This document shows positions 59,101-64,000 of a stretch of DNA of 64,000 nt, one piece after another. Position numbers and translations under genes: made by a program. The first letter of the stretch is position 1. Every line of letters starts with the position of its first letter. The DNA lies in the NCBI RefSeq assembly GCF_001310815.1, contig NZ_BAZK01000003.1, forward strand, positions 1-64,000, written 5' to 3'. The DNA comes from Pseudovibrio denitrificans JCM 12308. GTDB taxonomy: Bacteria > Pseudomonadota > Alphaproteobacteria > Rhizobiales > Stappiaceae. The notes beneath the pieces are model-generated. The model ran no database searches, was not told the DNA's origin, and worked only from the letters and a program-made list of their open reading frames with translations.

Positions 59101-60999
59101 ATGGACCGCGACATTCAGAAAGAGCCATTCACCGCTTGTGGTGTCGGCGATATGTCTGGTGACGTGTTCGGCAACGGAATGCTGCTCTCCAAAGCAACCA
59201 AGCTGGTCGCAGCCTTCGATCACCGCGATATCTTCCTCGACCCGAACCCGGATCCATCTGTGACCTGGGACGAACGTAAGCGCATGTTCGATCTGGGCCG
59301 CTCTTCCTGGCAGGACTACAACAAGGAACTGATTTCTGAAGGCGGTGGCATCTACCCACGTTCTTCCAAGTCTATTCCTCTGTCCATTCAGGTTCAGAAG
59401 ATGCTCGGCCTCAACAAGGCAAAAGCATCTCCTCAGGAGGTTATGACTGCCATCCTGAAGATGAAGGCAGACCTGCTGTGGTTCGGCGGCATCGGCACCT
59501 ACATCCGTGCATCTGATGAAAGCAACATTGAAGTGGGTGATCGTGGCAACGACTCCATCCGCATCACGGCTGCTGAAGTTGGTGCAAAGGTTATCGGTGA
59601 AGGTGCAAACCTCGGTATCACCCAGAAAGCGCGTATTGAGTTCTCCCGTGCCGGTGGTCGTTGTAACTCCGATGCGATCGACAACTCCGCTGGTGTGAAC
59701 TCCTCTGATATGGAAGTGAACATCAAGATTGCGCTGGGCGCCGCAGTGAAGAAGGGCACCCTGACCACTCCAGACCGCAACGTCTTGCTGGCAGATATGA
59801 CAGACGAAGTTGCACAGCTGGTGCTGCGTAACAACTACCTGCAAACACTGGCAATCTCTCTCTGTGATCGCCGTGGCCTGGAAGATCTGGGCTATCAGGT
59901 GCGCATGATGCGCCAGCTGGAATCTCAGGATCTGCTGGATCGTGCAGTGGAAGATCTGCCAGACGATGCAACCATCGAAGAGCGTGAGAAAGCTGGTCAG
60001 CACTTGTCCCGTCCAGAACTGGGCGTGCTTCTGGCCTACGCAAAACTCACTCTGCATGATGAGCTGCTCGAAAGCTCTGTGCCGGATGATGCGTACCTTG
60101 CGAAAGAGCTGTACCGCTACTTCCCGAAAGAGATGGCAGACACCTACTCTCAGGAAATTGAGAGCCACCGTCTGCGCCGCGAAATCATCGCGACCATGCT
60201 GGCAAACTCCATCATCAACCGTGGTGGCCCGGCATTCCTGACCCGCATTATCGACCAGACCGGCGCGTCTGTAGCTGATGTGGCGCGTGCATTCGCAGTG
60301 GTTCGTGATGCCTTCGGTCTGACACAGCTGAACGAAGAGATTGACCGCCTGGACAACACCATCTCTGGTGACCTGCAGCTGGAGCTCTACACTCTGGTTC
60401 AGGACCTGGTGCTTGGTATGGTCATCTGGTTCCTGCGCAACGTATCCTTTGAGGATGGTCTGGAAGCAGCGATCAACCGCTTCCGCGATACTGTGAAGCG
60501 TCTGTCTCCGCGTCTGGAAACCTTCCTCTCAGAAGGTCGCGCTGAAATGCTCAAGGCGGAAACCAACCGTCTGGTAGAAGCTGGCGTTCCAATCATGATC
60601 GCAGCACGCATCGCTCGCCTGATTGGTGAAATGGTCATCCCGGATATCGTTCTGGTCTCCGAAAAAGCTAACCGTGACGTTGACGAAGTTGCAGCCTCTT
60701 ACTTCCGCGTTGCTGAACACTTCAAGTTCGGTGCGATTGAAGAGCTGGCTCGTGAGTTCGTCATTCGTGACTACTACGACGGTCTGGCACTCGACCGCTC
60801 CCGTTCGATCCTTGCAAACGCACTACGTGATCTGGCGGCTCAGGCTCTTGAAGACGAAAAAGGCTTCGACGGTTGGCTGGAGCGCAACGCAGGCAAAGCG
60901 GAAAGAACACAGCAGGCAACCAGCGAAATTCTGGAGAAGAACCTGTCGGTTTCCAAGTTCTCCGTTGCAGCTGGCATGCTGGCAGAGCTGGCAAACTAA
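56193..60999 (+). CDS. gdhB: NAD-specific glutamate dehydrogenase, large (GDH2-type), two frame breaks
   Basis: The roughly 1600-residue GDH family that oxidises glutamate to 2-oxoglutarate with NAD. Long N-terminal ACT-like regulatory parts precede the catalytic domain, where MRFGPAARGGLRWSDRA and VPVGAKGGFLPKQLP bind substrate; the Rossmann part includes ACGVGDMSGDVFGNGML and GEGANLGITQKARIEF. Frame breaks: one base missing after 56369 (corrected: ADFANHPLGTHRIRVFNPQ) and one C missing after 58780 (corrected: KTGSRDEWIAEGTEAYKIF). Corrected length is 1602 residues, as in relatives. It is probably catabolic. Confidence 0.92.
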
Positions 61000-61021
61000 G
61001 CTTCGCGAAAAAGCTCAAAAC

Positions 61022-61054
61022 AAAACCCCGGCGCAGCTCTGCACCGGGGTTTTT
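61022..61054 (+). terminator. Intrinsic terminator after the glutamate dehydrogenase gene
   Basis: AAACCCCGG/CCGGGGTTT, a 9-bp stem, ends in a five-T run. Confidence 0.85.
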
Positions 61055-61074
61055 CATTGCTGAAACCAGAGCAC

Positions 61075-61377
61075 TCAGCTCTTGGCGTTTTTCTCTTTTT
61101 CCATGGCCAGACGCATCTCAAGGTCAGAGATATGCTTCATGGCTGCTTTTTTATCTTCTTCGGAAGAGGCTGCGCGGTACTTCTCGCGTGCTGCAGCTAT
61201 ATCGTGGGTCAATTGCACTTCACGAGGGGCAGCAGCGCGATCAAGTACACTCTTTTGAACGCCCTCGACGCGTTCTTCTTCGACCTTTGTTCCTGATTTT
61301 GAACGGAGCGCTTCCAACTGCGCTTTCAGTTCTTGTTGGGCGGCGGCGTTCTTGTTGTTTTTATTGAGGTCGAACAT
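61075..61377 (-). CDS. Hypothetical protein, 100 residues, coiled-coil
   Basis: Not recognised. Almost wholly helical and charged: MFDLNKNNKNAAAQQELKAQ at the start, then long Glu/Lys/Arg heptad-like stretches (EDKKAAMKHISDLEMRLAME), which predict a coiled coil. No signal, membrane segment or cysteine. AAGGAA lies a good distance before the ATG. It is a single gene between the dehydrogenase terminator and the SemiSWEET gene. Confidence 0.65.
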   Translation of the reverse strand: MFDLNKNNKNAAAQQELKAQLEALRSKSGTKVEEERVEGVQKSVLDRAAAPREVQLTHDIAAAREKYRAASSEEDKKAAMKHISDLEMRLAMEKEKNAKS

Positions 61378-61528
61378 GCTGGTTCCTTCTTGAGTGTCAA
61401 AACATATCCTCCCGATAGATATGAATTTAAACCAGCGTCTCTGTCTATTGCGTCCCGAAAGGTGTGCTGAACCTGCCCTTAATGCAGCACACCTCTATCT
61501 AATCAATTCCAATCTTTCTGCCCCAATC

Positions 61529-61786
61529 TTACTTGTAAATCAGCTTGGCAGTCACAATCGCTCCAACGGCGATAATGGAGATGACATTGCCGACAACAAG
61601 TGGCCAGGCAGCAGTCATGATGCCGTAGATAAACCAGAGCAACACAGTGCTCAGCACAAGAAGGTTAGCCGCCAGAGAGAGGTCTTTTGTCTCGCGCGTC
61701 TTCCACGTTTTCAAAGTCTGCGGAAGCCAGCACAATGTGCCGATAATGGCCGCGAGATAGCCAATGTAATCTGCATAAACAAGCAT
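61529..61786 (-). CDS. SemiSWEET-family sugar transporter
   Basis: An 85-residue three-helix bundle of the PQ-loop family that dimerises to form a sugar pore in the inner membrane. The PQ motif is P22-Q23 in CWLPQTLKTWKTRETKDLSL; helix 2 has LLWFIYGI and helix 3 has the Asn of VVGNVISI. Typical length. The sugar is unknown. Confidence 0.9.
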   Translation of the reverse strand: MLVYADYIGYLAAIIGTLCWLPQTLKTWKTRETKDLSLAANLLVLSTVLLWFIYGIMTAAWPLVVGNVISIIAVGAIVTAKLIYK

Positions 61787-61901
61787 AGGACATATCGCAT
61801 TCAGAAGTGTATCAAAGAAAAGCTTAGGTAGGTGCTGGTGAGACTAGCACAGTGAAAAAGTGAGTGTAATAGGTCCTTTTGCGGCAAGTGCACGCACAAG
61901 A

Positions 61902-61925
61902 AAGCCCCGGGGTTGCCCGAGGCTT
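61902..61925 (-). terminator. Terminator of the GNAT gene
   Basis: On the minus strand AAGCCTCGGG and CCCGGGGCTT pair with one mismatch around a four-base loop, followed by TTTCTT. Confidence 0.6.
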
Positions 61926-61953
61926 CATCCTCTCGAAGACTACAAAAACAAAG

Positions 61954-62733
61954 CTAAAACACCCGTGTTTCTTCACGCGCAATCAGCTCACTCAGGGTCT
62001 TGATGCGTGCGCCATCCTCTTTGAAGTTCGCAGGAGAAAGCCACTTCTCGAAAGAAGCACGAAGCACCGGCCATTCACTATCCAAAACAGAGAACCAAGC
62101 CGTATCAAGGTTTTTGCCTTTCACGACGGAGGCCTGACGCAATGTGCCTTCGTAGCTGAAACCAAGACGAACCGCAGCCTTGCGGGAAACCTTGTTCAGG
62201 GCGTTGCAGCGCCACTCATAACGACGGTAGCCCCATTTATCGAACACCCGCTGCATCATCAAAAACATCGCTTCAGTACCGCCGCACTTGCGTTGCAGCA
62301 GAGGGGAGAAGTGGATGTGTCCAACTTCGATGCTGCCAGTCTCTGGCACAATGTTCATGTAGCTGGCGATGCCAAGCGCTTTTCCGCCTTCCTGCTCAAT
62401 AATGGCAAAGGCGAAAGGGTCATTTCCTGTCGCAAGCTCTTTAACGTAGGCCTCAAAGCTCTCGAAGTCAGGAAACGGGCCTTCATCCAGATAGGTCCAG
62501 TTCCGGCCTTCAGTGTCCACGCTGAAAGCTTCATAAAGGTCTTCTGCATGCTTGGCTGGGTCCAGTCGCTCCAATCGGCAGAAGTGACCAACCATGGTCT
62601 CATCTGTCGGCTGCTTGGCTGAAGTCCAGTCAGACATATCATCACCGACAACCTGCCCCAGTTCGTTCTGGTTTTGAGAAGGATCTTTTTCAGCCTTCTC
62701 TACTGATTTCAGTGCAGCTAGATATGCAAGCAT
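61954..62733 (-). CDS. GNAT-family N-acetyltransferase (RimJ/RimL-like)
   Basis: A 259-residue acetyltransferase of the long RimL-like group. Core motifs: GIASYMNIVPETGSIEVGHI (beta strands 4-5), LLQRKCGGTEAMFLMMQ (acetyl-CoA loop) and WRCNALNKVSRKAAVRLGFSYEG. ATG 62733 has GAGGAG eight bases upstream; it adds an N-terminal region of about 32 residues relative to the internal ATG 62637. Relatives acetylate protein N-termini or small amines; the substrate is unknown. Confidence 0.87.
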   Translation of the reverse strand: MLAYLAALKSVEKAEKDPSQNQNELGQVVGDDMSDWTSAKQPTDETMVGHFCRLERLDPAKHAEDLYEAFSVDTEGRNWTYLDEGPFPDFESFEAYVKELATGNDPFAFAIIEQEGGKALGIASYMNIVPETGSIEVGHIHFSPLLQRKCGGTEAMFLMMQRVFDKWGYRRYEWRCNALNKVSRKAAVRLGFSYEGTLRQASVVKGKNLDTAWFSVLDSEWPVLRASFEKWLSPANFKEDGARIKTLSELIAREETRVF

Positions 62734-62790
62734 TTTAAAGCTCCTCGGAATGTCCCGGTCTGGAAAGTTTACAACACCAAAATGACAAGA

Positions 62791-62810
62791 CCCCGACCTC
62801 TCGGTCAGGG
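62791..62810 (-). terminator. Hairpin after the secreted papain-fold-like gene
   Basis: CCCCGACC/GGTCAGGG (one G-U pair) with a four-base loop. On the minus strand TCTTGTCATTTT follows, so the U-tract is interrupted. Confidence 0.5.
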
Positions 62811-62827
62811 TTCGTCATCAAGGTTGA

Positions 62828-63790
62828 TTACAGGCGTTCTGAAGGATCGTTCTTTCTCACAAGAGAAGCAGATCCCTTCGTATCGTCATCATCGTCTCTC
62901 CTCGATGATGTAAACGCCCAGAAACTCCGTTTGATGTCACCTTTGGCAAAGCAGTCATAAAAATCTCGCCGCCCGTACATCGAGTTCTTGCTACAGCCAT
63001 ATCCATACCAGTAGCAGGTGTCGCTCTTCTTCACCTCGATGTGGCCGTGGCGGTTCCGTTTATCGCGATCGTAAACGCAGATGGAACCGTCTGGAGCGCG
63101 GTCTGGGCTGCTGACACGCAAGCGCTTGAAGCCGTATTTAGGCAGTGCTTTGATCGCCATGTAAGCCGATCCACCTGGAATATAGGTATCTACAAGCCCT
63201 TCGGAAAGGAGGTGCTTCTTCACATAGCGGTAGCAGTAGGTCATGCCGCGGCGACGGCGGGCAGAACGAACACCACCTGAGCTTGCTGCCAACACGGCGC
63301 TGGCATAGCCCATGTAGCTGTCTTCTTCGCTACCAGCAATTTTGTTGGCTTCGTCGCGGCTCAGCGTAGCCACTTCAGTCAATGCGTATTTGGAAAAGTC
63401 TGCTTTGGAAACGTAAATATCAGAGGCAATGTCACCGTCTTCATCAGGCTGATCAACGCCAAGGCGAACCAGCTCACCCTTGGCAGCGTCTGTTGCCCAG
63501 TCCAGAACACTCAATTGAGCGCCAACAGGCAGGATCTGCTGAAGAGAAGCGCCAACTGTTCCGTCATCCGCCGCTGTCCAGCCCTTTGCAAGAATTGGCT
63601 TGGCGACATTGTAGTTGCCGGAGGTGGTCATCTTGTTTTGCGGAAGAGTATCTTCGCCGGAAACCAGTGAAACAGGCTCCTCTGGCAAGGATAGTTCACC
63701 AAAAGAAGCGTTTGGTCCTGCAGCCACTGCAGTCGTGAGAACCAGAAAACTAAACCCTGCATACGCGGATACTTTTGCAAACTGTAGCAT
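62828..63790 (-). CDS. Secreted protein with SH3-like and papain-fold (CHAP/NlpC-like) regions
   Basis: A 320-residue exported protein. The signal peptide spans residues 1 to about 24 (FSFLVLTTAVAAG). Residues 65-135 look SH3-like (LPVGAQLSVLDWATDAAKG; DIYVSKADFSKY). Residues 180-290 resemble a CHAP/NlpC-type cysteine peptidase: C186 in MTYCYRYVKKHL, then DGSICVYDRDKRNRHGHIEV with H250 in GHIEV. Extra cysteines (C238, C259, C266, C280) may form disulfides. A role in peptidoglycan cleavage is inferred. GGAGG before ATG 63790 sets the start. Confidence 0.65.
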   Translation of the reverse strand: MLQFAKVSAYAGFSFLVLTTAVAAGPNASFGELSLPEEPVSLVSGEDTLPQNKMTTSGNYNVAKPILAKGWTAADDGTVGASLQQILPVGAQLSVLDWATDAAKGELVRLGVDQPDEDGDIASDIYVSKADFSKYALTEVATLSRDEANKIAGSEEDSYMGYASAVLAASSGGVRSARRRRGMTYCYRYVKKHLLSEGLVDTYIPGGSAYMAIKALPKYGFKRLRVSSPDRAPDGSICVYDRDKRNRHGHIEVKKSDTCYWYGYGCSKNSMYGRRDFYDCFAKGDIKRSFWAFTSSRRDDDDDTKGSASLVRKNDPSERL

Positions 63791-64000
63791 AATCCCTCCG
63801 AAAGCCTTTTTAGGCACAGCAGCACCGGTTCCCGCGCGCGTTGCATCACGAGATTGCTGAAAGATGGCAATAGAAAACGGTCGAGGCGCTCACGCGCTTC
63901 GTGGTTCATGCCAGTCTGATGATGGTGCGCAGCTGTCGTTTTACTGACGCAAGCTCCTGCTGGGGGGCATCTCGCACGCCGGCAGGCAAAATGTCCGGCA
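63791..64000. other. Window end, no gene supported
   Basis: 210 bases upstream of the secreted protein. Open frames here have no recognisable product. The promoter of the minus-strand gene should lie here. Confidence 0.4.

Noticed and set aside
58954..60168. A 404-codon minus-strand open frame
   Set aside because: Shadow of the glutamate dehydrogenase gene; composition is Cys/His-rich and unlike a real protein.

Overview
The window looks like a chromosomal segment of an alphaproteobacterium in the Hyphomicrobiales, probably a marine Stappiaceae-type genus such as Pseudovibrio or Roseibium. This is inferred from gene order (fur-plsC-miaB-phoH-ybeY-corC-lnt-HTH regulator-metK-trmB; rimP-nusA-ylxR-infB-rbfA-truB-rpsO-pnp; dapF-mtaB-ftsY; cenR next to a lone cyclic-nucleotide-binding protein), a cysteine-poor Fur/Mur, a 1600-residue NAD-type glutamate dehydrogenase and moderate GC. 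No rRNA, tRNA, CRISPR array or intact transposon was seen.

Layout. 1-12 kb: Fe-S carrier, tsaB-rimI, fur/mur, plsC, then miaB-phoH-ybeY-corC-lnt, an XRE regulator, metK and trmB. 12-23.4 kb: the translation/RNA block rimP-nusA-ylxR-infB-rbfA-truB-rpsO-pnp, with a promoter-plus-terminator leader in front of rimP and a structured leader in front of rpsO. 23.5-28.3 kb: an accessory region with an AraC regulator divergent from an EamA exporter, a secreted alpha/beta hydrolase-MarR operon with two tandem palindromic operators, an ORF-less stretch resembling group II intron domain I, and a second EamA exporter. 28.6-35.8 kb: dapB, gpmA, an AT-rich leader with a 35-residue peptide gene and a DUF6065-like gene, a PNPOx-like protein, a second phosphoglycerate mutase, a PfkB kinase, pheA and a membrane-anchored cytochrome c. 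36-43.8 kb: a yej-type peptide ABC importer with two binding proteins, one Sec-type and one Tat-type. 43.9-50.2 kb (minus strand): small proteins, a LysE exporter, ftsY, mtaB, dapF and an L,D-transpeptidase. 50.3-56 kb: cenR and its CNBD partner, a divergent Lrp/LysE pair, an ankyrin protein, leuD and argC. 56.2-64 kb: the large glutamate dehydrogenase, a SemiSWEET, a GNAT enzyme and a secreted papain-fold-like protein.

The dominant anomaly is technical or evolutionary. Fourteen genes carry reading-frame breaks, sixteen in all, almost all one base and mostly one base missing, often next to a short homopolymer. They include genes whose loss would be lethal (infB, dapB). In every case the neighbouring frame continues the family sequence exactly. 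I read this as uncorrected indel error in the assembly, and annotate each gene across its break. If the breaks are real, the genome is decaying on a large scale.

The best candidates for undescribed biology are the peptide/DUF6065-like pair at 30.4-31.4 kb, the autoregulated hydrolase-marR operon sitting between two copies of an intron-related repeat, and the leader RNAs of rimP-nusA and rpsO.
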